Below are positions 26,969-35,814 of a stretch of DNA of 64,000 nt, piece by piece (positions within the stretch are counted from its first letter, which is position 1; each line of letters starts with the position of its first letter). The stretch is from UBA10649 sp963842725 (GTDB lineage: Bacteria; Actinomycetota; Actinomycetes; S36-B12), in NCBI GenBank assembly GCA_963842725.1, contig CAWJHN010000001.1, positions 1 to 64,000 on the forward strand, given 5' to 3'. Below the pieces are notes generated by a model, which saw only the letters and a list, made by a program, of their open reading frames with translations, was not told where the DNA came from and made no database searches. The position numbers were made by a program, and so were the translations under genes.

Positions 26969-27164
26969 CGAAGGTCGAGCGCGTAGCGCGAGACCGCGAG
27001 TGGGGCCGGTGTCGGGTGCCCACGAAGGTCGAGCGCGTAGCGCGAGACCGCGAGTGGGGCCGGTGTCGGGTGCCCACGAAGGTCGAGCGCGTAGCGCGAG
27101 ACCGCGAGTGGGGCCGGTGTCGGGTGCCCACGAAGGTCGAGCGCGTAGCGCGAGACCGCGAGTG
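26965..27164. repeat. 54-bp tandem repeat, three full copies and one partial, starting in the tRNA-Val 3' end
   Basis: Copies begin at 26965, 27019, 27073 and 27127 (38 bases of the last). The unit opens with CCCACGAAGGTCGAGCGCGT, so its first four bases are the end of the tRNA. Each copy contains the hairpin GGTC-GA-GCGC-GTA-GCGC-GA-GACC, whose GA/GA internal loop would form tandem sheared G-A pairs in RNA. Copies are identical. The unit is 18 codons long and so keeps any frame open, but there is no sign of a real protein. Confidence 0.93.
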
Positions 27165-27172
27165 CGTCGTCG

Positions 27173-27634
27173 TCAGGAGAGCGCCGCGAGGGCGGCGGCG
27201 TAGTCATCGGCGTTGCGCGCCTCGCCGGGACCGTTGCGAACCGCCCAGCGAACGATGCCGTCCTTGTCGATGACGAATGTCGCGCGGGTCGGGAAGCCAC
27301 GCTGCTCGACGAATGCGTCGTAGGCCCGCGATACGGCGCCGTGCGGCCAGAAGTCGCTGAGCATCGGATGCGTCAGTCCCTCCTGCGCCGCGAATGCCTT
27401 GAGCGTGGCCGGACTGTCACACGAGACGCTCAGCAGGACCGTGTCGTCATTGACGAAGTCCGGGTAGCGGTCGCGCAGCGTGCAGAGTTCGCCCGTGCAG
27501 GTCGGCGTGAAGGCGAAGGGGTAGAACATCAGCACGACGTTCCTGGTGCCGCGATAGTCGGAGAGGCTGACCTTCTCCCCCGACTGGCTTGAGAGCGTGA
27601 AATCGGGGGCGGCGTGCTCCACGTCGACGGGCAT
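27173..27634 (-). CDS. Peroxiredoxin, AhpE/AhpC-TSA type
   Basis: Reduces peroxides with a reactive cysteine. The 153-residue thioredoxin-fold protein has the active site FAFTPTCTGELCTLRD, with the peroxidatic Cys at about residue 46 in the Pxx(T)xxC frame and a second Cys five residues on. The opening APDFTLSSQSGEKVSLSDYR and RATFVIDKDGIVRW are typical. The pattern is closest to one-cysteine AhpE of mycobacteria. It is the last gene before the tRNA-linked repeat and is transcribed towards it. Confidence 0.92.
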   Translation of the reverse strand: MPVDVEHAAPDFTLSSQSGEKVSLSDYRGTRNVVLMFYPFAFTPTCTGELCTLRDRYPDFVNDDTVLLSVSCDSPATLKAFAAQEGLTHPMLSDFWPHGAVSRAYDAFVEQRGFPTRATFVIDKDGIVRWAVRNGPGEARNADDYAAALAALS

Positions 27635-27670
27635 GGCAACTCCTGGTGGGCGACCGGCGGGTTGCGGACG

Positions 27671-28105
27671 TTACCGCTTGGCCCGGGGGGCCACCAATCG
27701 AGTGCCCTGCCACTGGGATCCCGCGCTGATGGTGCTGGTCTGCTGGAGCCCCGCGGTCGGTGCCGCGTCGGCGATGTCCTCGGCCTCGACGTGGCCGGTC
27801 CGACCCGGCTTGGGGGTCATGAGCCAGACCACGCCGTGATCGGTCAGCGGACCGATGGCGTCGACGAGACCGTCGACGAGGTCCCCGTCGTCCTCCCGCC
27901 ACCACATGATGACGACGTCGACGACATCGTCGAAGTCCTCGTCCACGAGCTCACTGCCGACGACCTCCTCGATCCCGGCGCGCAGGGCGAGGTCGACGTC
28001 GTCGTCGTAGCCCATCTCCTGCACCGTGAGGCCTGCCTGAAGTCCGAGCCGACGGGCTCGCTCACGAGCCTCGTCCTCCGCTGCGGCGGTCACTTCTCTC
28101 CCCAT
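27671..28105 (-). CDS. DUF3052 family protein
   Basis: A 144-residue acidic protein. ARRLGLQAGLTVQEMGYDDD, the Asp-rich DEDFDDVVDVVIMWWREDDG and GVVWLMTPKPGRTGHVEAED are characteristic of the actinobacterial DUF3052 family, usually found beside aceE as here. The ATG at 28105 is followed by GREVTAAAEDEA. Function unknown; being divergent from aceE suggests a shared control region. Confidence 0.82.
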   Translation of the reverse strand: MGREVTAAAEDEARERARRLGLQAGLTVQEMGYDDDVDLALRAGIEEVVGSELVDEDFDDVVDVVIMWWREDDGDLVDGLVDAIGPLTDHGVVWLMTPKPGRTGHVEAEDIADAAPTAGLQQTSTISAGSQWQGTRLVAPRAKR

Positions 28106-28373
28106 CTCGTGTCGGCCATGACTGGTGCGTGACCAGCATGCCGTATCCCCTTCGGACGGGACTGATCCCCTCCTAGGGCCGTAGTCCACCGGAGGACGGG
28201 CCGCTGCGCAAGCGACACCGCCGAATTGGAGGTGCTTTCTTCTCGCGCTGTGCGCTTTCCCCCCTCCCGACGACAATCCCCACCTCATGAGGAAGGATGG
28301 GCGCACAGCATCCAGGTTCTCAGATCCCCCGGCCCCGGCGATCCCGGGCGTCGGCCGAGTCGAAGGATTCCCC

Positions 28374-31112
28374 GTGGCCCCCGGACGTGACCGAGACCCG
28401 CTGCTTGCCGGCGGACTTCCCACCCAGTACGTCGATGTCGACCCGGACGAGACGTCCGAGTGGGTCGAGTCCTTCGACAATGTCGTCGACAATGCCGGGA
28501 ACTACCGCGCCCGCTACCTCATGCTGTCTCTGCTCCGCCGTGCGGCCGAGCGCAACGTCGGCGTGCCGAGCCTGCGCAGCACCGACTACATCAACACCAT
28601 CCCGCCGGAGCGGGAGCCGTCGTTCCCGGGCAACGAGGCGCTCGAGAAGCGCATCCGGCAGATCATCCGCTGGAACGCCGCCATCATGGTGCACCGTGCG
28701 CAGCGTCCGGGGATCTCGGTCGGCGGCCACATCTCCAGCTACGCCTCCTCCGCGACGCTCTACGAAGTGGGCTTCAACCACTTCTTCCGCGGCCCGGACC
28801 ATCCCGGCGGCGGCGACCAGGTCTTCTTCCAGGGGCATGCGTCCCCCGGCGTGTATGCACGCGCCTTCGTCGAGGGCCGGCTCACCGAGCATCAGCTCGA
28901 CGGCTTCCGTCAGGAGGTGTCGCACCCCGGTGGCGGCCTGCCGTCGTACCCGCACCCGCGACTCATGCCCTCGTTCTGGCAGTTCCCGACCGTGTCGATG
29001 GGCATCGGGCCGCTCAACGCGATCTATCAGGCGCGCTTCAACAAGTACCTCGGGCACCGGGGCATCAAGGACACCAGCGACCAGCGGGTATGGGCGTTCC
29101 TCGGCGACGGCGAGACCGACGAGGTCGACGCGGTGGGGGCACTGACGCTCGCCGCACGCGAGGAGCTGGACAACCTCACGTTCGTCGTCAACTGCAACCT
29201 GCAGCGGCTCGACGGACCCGTCCGTGGAAACGGCAAGATCATCCAGGAGCTCGAGAGCCTCTTCCGCGGCGCCGGATGGAACGTCATCAAGGTCGTGTGG
29301 GGCCGCAAGTGGGACGAGCTGCTCGCCAAGGACCGAGACGGTGCCCTCGTCAACCTGATGAACAACACGCCCGACGGCGACTTCCAGACGTACAAGAGTG
29401 AGGACGGCGCCTTCGTCCGCGAGCACTTCTTCGGACGCGACCCCCGCACGGCCAAGCTGGTCGAGCCCTGGAGCGACGCCGAGGTGTGGAGCCTGCAGCG
29501 CGGCGGGCACGACTACCGCAAGATGTACGCCGCTTACGAGGCGGCCACCCGCGTCAAGGGCCAGCCCACCGTGATCCTCGCCAAGACGATCAAGGGCTGG
29601 ACGCTCGGCTCGCACTTCGAGGGCCGCAACTCCACGCACCAGATGAAGAAGCTCACCCTCGACGACCTCAAGGAGTTCCGCGACACCGTGCACATCCCGA
29701 TCACGGATGCGCAGCTCGAGGAGAACCCGTACCTGCCGCCGTACTTCCACCCCGGCGCGCAGGACGAGGCGATCGAGTACATGATGGAGACGCGTCGACG
29801 GCTCGGCGGTTCCGTGCCGACCCGGCGCACTGAGGCCAAGGCCCTCGCCCTGCCGGCGGACGACGTCTACTCCGCCGTCCAGCGCGGCTCCGGCAAGCAG
29901 GCCGTCGCGACCACCATGGCATTCGTCCGGATGCTCAAGGACCTCATGAAGGACCCCGAGATCGGCGCGCGCTTCGTGCCGGTCATCCCCGACGAGGCAC
30001 GCACGTTCGGCATGGACTCGCTGTTCCCGACCGCGAAGATCTACTCCCCCCACGGGCAGCAGTACATCTCCGTGGACCGCGAGCTGATGCTCTCCTACAA
30101 GGAGTCGAAGATCGGCCAGATCCTCCATGAGGGCATCAACGAGGCCGGCTCTGTTGCATCCTTCACCGCGGTGGGCACGTCGTACGCGACGCACGGCGAG
30201 CCGATGATCCCGATCTACATCTTCTACTCGATGTTCGGCTTCCAGCGCACCGGCGACGCCTTCTGGGCTGCCATGGACCAGATGGCCCGTGGCTTCGTCG
30301 TCGGCGCCACGGCCGGGCGCACGACCCTCAACGGCGAGGGGCTTCAGCATGAGGACGGCCACTCGCTGCTGCTGGCGAGCACGAACCCCGCCGTCGTCGC
30401 GTACGACCCGGCGTTCGGCTACGAGATCGGCCACATCTTCCGGGACGGCCTGCGGCGGATGTACGGCGAGGACGCCGAGAACATCTACTACTACCTGACC
30501 GTGTACAACGAGCCGTACCCGCAGCCGGCCGAGCCCGAGAACGTCGACGTCGACGGGATCCTGCGGGGCATGCACCTGATCAGCGAGGGCACGAGCGAGG
30601 GTCCCAAGGCGCAGCTGCTCGCCAGCGGCGTCGGGGTGCCGTGGGCGCTGCGCGCCCAGGAGCTGCTCCGCGACGACTGGGGCGTCAGCGCCGACGTCTG
30701 GTCGGTCACGTCCTGGAACGAGCTGCGCCGTGACGGCCTTGCCGCCGACCGGCACAACCTGCTCCATCCCGAGGCGGATCCGCGCCAGGCCTACGTCACG
30801 TCGCGCCTGTCCGGGCGACCTGGACCGGTCGTGGCCGTCTCCGACTGGATGCGCGCGGTCCAGGACCAGATCCGCGACTGGGTGCCGACGGACTTCGTGT
30901 CGCTGGGCACCGACGGTTGGGGGATGTCCGACACCCGCGGGGCGCTGCGCCGTCACTTCCTCGTCGACGCGGAGTCGATCACGGTCCAGACCCTGGCGAT
31001 GCTGGCCAAGCGGGGCGAGTTCGATCGCGGGCGTCTGCCCGAGGCGATCGCCCGGTACCGGCTCGACGATCCTGCGGCTGCCGACGCGGGCAACACCGAG
31101 GGCAGCGGGTAG
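28374..31112 (+). CDS. aceE: Pyruvate dehydrogenase E1 component (homodimeric type)
   Basis: Decarboxylates pyruvate with thiamine diphosphate and passes the acetyl group to the E2 lipoyl arm. The GTG at 28374 is preferred: it has GAAGGA 6 nt upstream and yields the family-typical start (APGRDRDPLLAGGLPTQ), giving 912 residues. An ATG at 28287 would add 29 unlike residues. The ThDP/Mg motif runs from GDGETDEVD (about residue 244) to VVNCNLQRLDGPVRG. Other family pieces are GGHISSYASSATLYEVGFNH, GQQYISVDRELMLSYKES and GEGLQHEDGHSLL. The E2 and E3 genes are not in this window. Confidence 0.97.
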   Translation: MAPGRDRDPLLAGGLPTQYVDVDPDETSEWVESFDNVVDNAGNYRARYLMLSLLRRAAERNVGVPSLRSTDYINTIPPEREPSFPGNEALEKRIRQIIRWNAAIMVHRAQRPGISVGGHISSYASSATLYEVGFNHFFRGPDHPGGGDQVFFQGHASPGVYARAFVEGRLTEHQLDGFRQEVSHPGGGLPSYPHPRLMPSFWQFPTVSMGIGPLNAIYQARFNKYLGHRGIKDTSDQRVWAFLGDGETDEVDAVGALTLAAREELDNLTFVVNCNLQRLDGPVRGNGKIIQELESLFRGAGWNVIKVVWGRKWDELLAKDRDGALVNLMNNTPDGDFQTYKSEDGAFVREHFFGRDPRTAKLVEPWSDAEVWSLQRGGHDYRKMYAAYEAATRVKGQPTVILAKTIKGWTLGSHFEGRNSTHQMKKLTLDDLKEFRDTVHIPITDAQLEENPYLPPYFHPGAQDEAIEYMMETRRRLGGSVPTRRTEAKALALPADDVYSAVQRGSGKQAVATTMAFVRMLKDLMKDPEIGARFVPVIPDEARTFGMDSLFPTAKIYSPHGQQYISVDRELMLSYKESKIGQILHEGINEAGSVASFTAVGTSYATHGEPMIPIYIFYSMFGFQRTGDAFWAAMDQMARGFVVGATAGRTTLNGEGLQHEDGHSLLLASTNPAVVAYDPAFGYEIGHIFRDGLRRMYGEDAENIYYYLTVYNEPYPQPAEPENVDVDGILRGMHLISEGTSEGPKAQLLASGVGVPWALRAQELLRDDWGVSADVWSVTSWNELRRDGLAADRHNLLHPEADPRQAYVTSRLSGRPGPVVAVSDWMRAVQDQIRDWVPTDFVSLGTDGWGMSDTRGALRRHFLVDAESITVQTLAMLAKRGEFDRGRLPEAIARYRLDDPAAADAGNTEGSG

Positions 31113-31114
31113 CG

Positions 31115-32269
31115 ATGAGCCCGGATCCGCGACGCTTCCTTCGATACCTGGAGGCCGAGCGCAACGCGGCGCTGCTCTATCGGGCGCTGGCCGACACCGT
31201 CGACGGCGATCGACGCGAGGCCTTGGTCGAACTCGCGGAGATCGAGGAGGAGCACGCAGCCCACTGGGTCGTCAAGCTGACGGAGTACGGCGTCCCCGTG
31301 CCCCCCGCCCCGACCGAGCTCGACACCAACGACGCCGCGCTGCTGGCGAGGGCGCGGGGGGCCGGGTTCGCCGACGTGCTGCGCCATCTCGAGGCGGCCG
31401 AGGGTGCGGATGCCGGTATGTACGACGAGGAGCCCGAGGCTCCGACCTCGATGTCCGACGATGAGCGCGAGCACATCGAGGTCTTCCAGCAGATGCGGAC
31501 CGAGATCGAGGCCCCGACGTCGACTCCGGTGCGCATGCCGCGCCGTATTCAGGCGGGCCAGGGCGAGTCCTGGCACCGCACGGACAAGTCGGGCTCGGTG
31601 CGGGCCGCGGTCTTCGGCGTCTCCGATGGCCTGGTGTCGAACACGGCATTGGTCATGGGATTCGCCGGTGCTTCGACCAGCAACAGCACGGTCCTGTTCG
31701 CCGGCCTCGCCGGGCTGCTCGCCGGCGCCTTCAGCATGGCGGCCGGCGAGTACGTCAGCGTCGCGAGCCAGCGCGACCTGTTCCGGCGCGAGATCGAGAT
31801 CGAGGCCAGCGAGCTGCGTGACAAGCCGCAGGAGGAGCAGAAGGAGCTCGAGCTCATCTACCGGGCCAAGGGGGTCGACCGGCAGAACGCCGCTGCCATC
31901 GCCGCCCAGATCATGTCCGACCCCAAGACCGCCCTGGACACCCTGGCCCGCGAGGAGCTCGGCCTCGACCCGGACGAGCTCGGCTCTCCCGTGCGCGTCG
32001 CCATCTCCAGCTTCATCGCGTTCGCCATCGGTGCGTCGGTGGTCGTTATCCCGTATCTGTTCTTCATGGCTCCGGGTGCGTCGACCGTCACGCCCCTCAT
32101 CCTCTCGATCGGTCTTGCCGTCGTGTCGATGGTCATCGTCGGCGGCGTCGTCGGGCGGCTCTCCGGACGTGGAGTCGTCTTCTCCGCCATGCGGCAACTG
32201 CTGTGGGGGTCCGGGGCCGCCATGGTGACGTTCGTGGTGGGCCGAGTCGTCGGCATATCCGTCGGCTGA
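31115..32269 (+). CDS. VIT1/CCC1-family transporter with N-terminal ferritin-like domain
   Basis: A 384-residue protein in two parts. Residues 1-135 form a rubrerythrin/ferritin-like helical domain with metal-ligand pairs (LEAERNAALLYRAL, LVELAEIEEEHAAHW, DEREHIEVFQQM). Residues 155-384 are a VIT1/CCC1 membrane domain, seen in SVRAAVFGVSDGLVSNTALV, AGAFSMAAGEYVSVASQRD and three C-terminal helices. By family knowledge these carry Fe2+ or Mn2+ across the membrane, and the ferritin-like part gathers the metal. It starts 2 nt after the aceE stop. Confidence 0.9.
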   Translation: MSPDPRRFLRYLEAERNAALLYRALADTVDGDRREALVELAEIEEEHAAHWVVKLTEYGVPVPPAPTELDTNDAALLARARGAGFADVLRHLEAAEGADAGMYDEEPEAPTSMSDDEREHIEVFQQMRTEIEAPTSTPVRMPRRIQAGQGESWHRTDKSGSVRAAVFGVSDGLVSNTALVMGFAGASTSNSTVLFAGLAGLLAGAFSMAAGEYVSVASQRDLFRREIEIEASELRDKPQEEQKELELIYRAKGVDRQNAAAIAAQIMSDPKTALDTLAREELGLDPDELGSPVRVAISSFIAFAIGASVVVIPYLFFMAPGASTVTPLILSIGLAVVSMVIVGGVVGRLSGRGVVFSAMRQLLWGSGAAMVTFVVGRVVGISVG

Positions 32270-32281
32270 CGACCTGCCGCC

Positions 32282-33454
32282 ATGAGCACGTCTCCCGAGA
32301 TCTCGCTCATCACCCGCGCCACGGGTGAGTTGACGACCGCGGCCACCAAGCGCATGGAGGAGACGCTGCCGTGGTTTCGCGAGTTGGGCGCAGAGGAGCG
32401 ATCCTGGGTCTCGCTCGTCGCGCAGGCCGGCATCACTGCCTTCATCGACTGGTTCCGGACGCCCGACGAGCCCCCGGCCCTGACGGCGGACGTGTTCGGC
32501 GCGGCTCCCAGCGAGCTGGCCCGCGTCATCTCGCTCGAGCAGACGGTCGACCTGGTCCGCACCACCGTCAGCGTCGTCGAGTCGGCGATCGAGGACCTCG
32601 CCACCGAAGCTGACCTGCCGCAGCTGCGCCTTGCCGTGCTGCGCTACTCGCGGGAGATCGCCTTCTCCGCCGCGGAGGTCTACGCCCGGGCCGCCGAGGC
32701 GCGCGGTGCCTGGGATGCGCGTCTGGAGGCGCTCGTCGTCGATGCACTGCTGCGCGACGAGGTCGACGAGTCCGTCCTTGGCCGGGTCGCCTCCCTGGGC
32801 TGGTCGGCACAGGGATCGATCATCGTGGTGGCCGGAACGGCGCCGGTTGGAGATCCAGAGAAGGCGATGGACGTCATGCGCCGAGCGGCCGAGCACCACG
32901 GGCTCGCCCTGCTCACCGGGATCCACGGCTCGACCCTGCTCGCCGTGGCCGGGCTCGGCGCCGACGCGCAGCGCCGACTCGACCCGATGAAGGCGGCCCG
33001 CCTGCTCATCCCCCACTTCGGCCCCGGACCGGTGGTCCTGAGCGATCCCGTCCCCTCCCTGTCGGCCGTCCCCCGGGCCACACGCTCGACCCTGTCGGGC
33101 CTGCGCGCCGCGTGGGGCTGGGCGGATGCGCCGCGACCGGTCGCGGCCGCCGACCTGCTGCCCGAGCGAGCGCTGTCCGGCGACGTCGAGGCCGTCGAGA
33201 CGCTCCTCGCGATCGTCCATCGGGCACTGCTGGCCGACGCCGTCCTCTACGACACGGCGACGGCCTACCTCGAGCGCACCCCCTCACTCGAGGCGACCGC
33301 TCGGGCGCTCTTCATCCACCCGAACACCGTCCGGTACCGCCTTCGCCGGATTGCGGACGTCACCGGCTTCTCCCCGACCGACGTGCGTGGTGCGTTCACG
33401 CTGCGCGTGGGACTCACCCTGGGACGACTCAGCGTCGACGAGGTTCCGGACTGA
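32282..33454 (+). CDS. fasR: PucR/CdaR-type regulator of fatty acid synthesis (FasR-like)
   Basis: A 390-residue regulator whose C-terminal helix-turn-helix (TARALFIHPNTVRYRLRRIA, about residues 339-358) is the PucR/CdaR type. The N-terminal region has the family helix pair (ATKRMEETLPWFRELGAEER, YSREIAFSAAEVYARAAEAR). In Streptomyces coelicolor a regulator of this class, FasR, sits just before fabD and activates the fab operon. The same position here (fabD 113 nt downstream) supports the name. A 47-bp palindrome lies in the gap between the two. Confidence 0.85.
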   Translation: MSTSPEISLITRATGELTTAATKRMEETLPWFRELGAEERSWVSLVAQAGITAFIDWFRTPDEPPALTADVFGAAPSELARVISLEQTVDLVRTTVSVVESAIEDLATEADLPQLRLAVLRYSREIAFSAAEVYARAAEARGAWDARLEALVVDALLRDEVDESVLGRVASLGWSAQGSIIVVAGTAPVGDPEKAMDVMRRAAEHHGLALLTGIHGSTLLAVAGLGADAQRRLDPMKAARLLIPHFGPGPVVLSDPVPSLSAVPRATRSTLSGLRAAWGWADAPRPVAAADLLPERALSGDVEAVETLLAIVHRALLADAVLYDTATAYLERTPSLEATARALFIHPNTVRYRLRRIADVTGFSPTDVRGAFTLRVGLTLGRLSVDEVPD

Positions 33455-33468
33455 ACCCGGATAGCGAG

Positions 33469-33515
33469 CTCCGTGCCCGGTCTTTGTAGGATTCCTACAA
33501 AGACCGGGCACGGAG
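33469..33515. repeat. 47-bp perfect inverted repeat between fasR and fabD
   Basis: Arms of 23 bp (CTCCGTGCCCGGTCTTTGTA plus GGA, and its complement) flank a single central base. The element ends 53 bp before the fabD start. It could be a terminator/attenuator, a protein-binding palindrome, or a dispersed palindromic element. Confidence 0.9.
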
Positions 33516-33567
33516 ATTGGCGGGCACAACCTCGCCGCCGACGGTCCGACCACGGGAGGCTACGAGG

Positions 33568-34761
33568 GTGCTCGTTGTCATCGCGCCCGGACAGGGCTCA
33601 CAGTCGCCCGGCTTCCTCACTCCCTGGCTCGAGATTCCCGGTGTGCGGGAACGCCTCGACTGGCTCTCGGTCGTCAGCGGCGTCGACCTCGTCGAGCACG
33701 GCACCGTCTCCGACGCCGACACCATCCGCGACACGGCCATCGCCCAGCCGCTGATCGTCGGCGCGGGACTGGTCACTCTGCTGAGCTTGTTCCCGCACCC
33801 GGGCAACGCCTTCGCCCGCATCGGCGCCGGCGCCGGGCACTCGGTCGGTGAGATCACCGCCGCGGTCGGCTCGGGAGTGCTGACCGCCGAGCAGGCCATG
33901 ATCTTCGTGCGCGAGCGCGGTCGCCTGATGGCGCAGGCGTCCGCGGTGACCGCCACCGGCATGAGCGCGGTCCTCGGCGGCGACCCCGACGCCGTCGTCG
34001 CCGCCGCCGACCGGCACGGCCTCACCCCCGCCAACATGAACGGCGCCGGCCAGATCGTCGTCGCCGGCACGCTCGAGCAACTGGCCGCCTTCGCGGCCGA
34101 TCCGCCCGAGGGCACGCGCGTGCGACCGCTTGAGGTGGCGGGCGCCTTCCACACCCAGCACATGTCGTCCGCCGTCGACACCCTGGCCGGCTACGCGCGG
34201 GCCATGACGACGCACGATCCGCGCATCCCGCTCATCTCCAACTCCGATGGCCGGATCGTGCACGACGGCCGCGACGTGCTGCGGCGCCTCGTCACGCAGG
34301 TCAGCACCCCCGTCCGTTGGGACCAGTGCATGTCGGCGATGTCGGATCTGGGCGTCACGGCCGTCATCGAGATCCCGCCGGCCGGCACCCTCACGGGCCT
34401 GATCAAGCGCGCCCTGCCCGGTGTCGAGACCCTCGCGGTCAAGACGCCCGACGACCTGCCGGCGGCCTGGCGCCTGATCGAGCGCCACGGCAGCCGGGCG
34501 AATCTCGAGAACCAGCCGACCTGGCGCCTGCTCGTCGCACCCGTCAAGGGCACGTTCCGACTCACCGCCGAGGTGGCTGCCGGAGACGAGCTGGCCATCA
34601 ACTGCATCGCCGGAACGGTCGAGACGCTGCGCGACTCGATCCCGGTCGTCGCCCCGCATGGCGGCCTCGTCGTGGAATGGCTGGTCGAGGACGGCGACCC
34701 GGTCGCACCCGGGCAGCCGATCGTCCGGCTCCACCCGATCGCCCAGGAGGCACACGCGTGA
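33568..34761 (+). CDS. fabD: Malonyl-CoA:ACP transacylase with C-terminal biotinyl/lipoyl-like domain
   Basis: Loads malonyl groups onto ACP for the type II fatty acid synthase. Residues 1-310 are a normal FabD: VIAPGQGSQSPGF, the Ser nucleophile in GAGHSVGEITA (about residue 90) and the His in VAGAFHTQHM (about 194). The GTG at 33568 has GGGAGG 9 nt upstream. About 80 extra residues follow, with the shape of a biotinyl/lipoyl hairpin: APVKGTFRL, VAAGDELAI, then APHGGLVVEWLVEDGDPVAP and GQPIVRL. The usual MKM is absent, and TVETLRD stands in its place, so the domain is probably not modified. It overlaps fabH by 4 nt (GTGA). Confidence 0.93.
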   Translation: MLVVIAPGQGSQSPGFLTPWLEIPGVRERLDWLSVVSGVDLVEHGTVSDADTIRDTAIAQPLIVGAGLVTLLSLFPHPGNAFARIGAGAGHSVGEITAAVGSGVLTAEQAMIFVRERGRLMAQASAVTATGMSAVLGGDPDAVVAAADRHGLTPANMNGAGQIVVAGTLEQLAAFAADPPEGTRVRPLEVAGAFHTQHMSSAVDTLAGYARAMTTHDPRIPLISNSDGRIVHDGRDVLRRLVTQVSTPVRWDQCMSAMSDLGVTAVIEIPPAGTLTGLIKRALPGVETLAVKTPDDLPAAWRLIERHGSRANLENQPTWRLLVAPVKGTFRLTAEVAAGDELAINCIAGTVETLRDSIPVVAPHGGLVVEWLVEDGDPVAPGQPIVRLHPIAQEAHA

Positions 34762-35759
34762 CTGCTCGCATCACCCCCGTGGTCGGCGCCGAGTACGCGC
34801 GCATCCTGTCCGTCGGCGCCTACCGCCCAAGCCGGGTGGTGACGAACGCCGAGGTCTGCGAGCACATCGACTCGTCCGATGAGTGGATCCGCGAGCGCTC
34901 GGGCATCATCGAGCGTCGATACGCGGCGAAGGACGAGTCCGTCGTGGACATGGCGACGGCGGCCGCCACGACGGCTCTTGAGTCATCCGGGATCTCGGCG
35001 GACCAGGTCGGAATGGTCATCCTCGCGACGGTGACCCACCCGTACCAGACGCCCTCGGCGGCTGCCGAGGTCGCCGCTCGGATGGGCATGACGTGCGCGG
35101 CGATGGACATCTCCGCCGCCTGCGCGGGGTTCTGCTACGGCCTCGCCCTGGCCAGCGACATGATCCGCGGCGGCAGCGCCCGCTACGTCGTCCTGGTGGG
35201 GGTCGAGAAGCTCACGGACTGGGTCAATCCGGAGGATCGCGGGACGGCCTTCATCTTCGCGGACGGCGCGGGTGCGGTCATCGTGGGTCCCTCCGACGAG
35301 CCGGCGATCGGACCGGTCGTCTGGGGCTCCGACGGCGCTCAGAAGGACGCGATCACCATGACGCAGTCGATGATCGACTATCGCGACAATGGCGGTCCCA
35401 TCTTCCCCACCCTCGAGATGCAGGGACAGCAGGTGTTCCGCTGGGCCGTGGGCGAGATGTCCAAGGCCTCTCAGCGCGCCCTCGAGGCGGCTGGGGTCGA
35501 TGCCGAGGATCTCGACGCCTTCATTCCGCACCAGGCAAACATGCGCATCACCGACGCCATGGTCCGCACGCTGAAGCTGCCCGCGCATGTGCCCGTCGCT
35601 CGTGACATCGCCTACACCGGCAACACATCCGCCGCGTCCGTGCCCCTCGCCATGGCCAATATGCTCGAGTCCGGCGAGGCACCGCACGGCGGCACCGCGC
35701 TGCTGATCGGTTTCGGCGCCGGGCTGGCCTACGCCGCTCAGGTCGTCACGCTCCCCTAG
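34758..35759 (+). CDS. fabH: 3-oxoacyl-ACP synthase III
   Basis: Starts fatty acid chains by condensing an acyl-CoA with malonyl-ACP. The 333-residue thiolase-fold protein has the complete Cys-His-Asn triad: Cys in DISAACAGFCYGL (about residue 124), His in FIPHQANMRI (about 258) and Asn in YTGNTSAASVPLA (about 288). The opening AYRPSRVVTNAEVCEHIDSS and SDEWIRERSGI is canonical. The GTG start is coupled to fabD. Straight or branched primer preference cannot be read directly. Confidence 0.96.
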   Translation: MTARITPVVGAEYARILSVGAYRPSRVVTNAEVCEHIDSSDEWIRERSGIIERRYAAKDESVVDMATAAATTALESSGISADQVGMVILATVTHPYQTPSAAAEVAARMGMTCAAMDISAACAGFCYGLALASDMIRGGSARYVVLVGVEKLTDWVNPEDRGTAFIFADGAGAVIVGPSDEPAIGPVVWGSDGAQKDAITMTQSMIDYRDNGGPIFPTLEMQGQQVFRWAVGEMSKASQRALEAAGVDAEDLDAFIPHQANMRITDAMVRTLKLPAHVPVARDIAYTGNTSAASVPLAMANMLESGEAPHGGTALLIGFGAGLAYAAQVVTLP

Positions 35760-35814
35760 GTCTGCTTCACCGGCACCATCGCCCGAAGTACCCCACCACA
35801 TCGAAAGGAATCAC

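Noticed and set aside
26965..27164. CRISPR array
   Set aside because: The 54-bp copies are directly adjacent with no unique spacers, and no cas genes are present.
26896..27172. Integrated element attached at the tRNA
   Set aside because: No integrase, excisionase or distant attR copy is visible; only short tandem repeats follow.
26911..27273. 120-codon frame that starts inside tRNA-Val and reads the 54-bp repeats
   Set aside because: The repeat length is a multiple of three, so the frame stays open without selection; it begins in a tRNA and runs antisense into a peroxiredoxin gene.
28320..30956. 878-codon open frame on the minus strand across aceE
   Set aside because: It is the mirror of aceE in high-GC DNA: Arg/Val/His/Asp-rich, no domain and no ribosome site, while aceE has every expected motif.
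30953..33220. 755-codon minus-strand frame across the VIT1 and FasR-like genes
   Set aside because: Shadow frame; low-complexity Asp/Arg/Gly/His composition.
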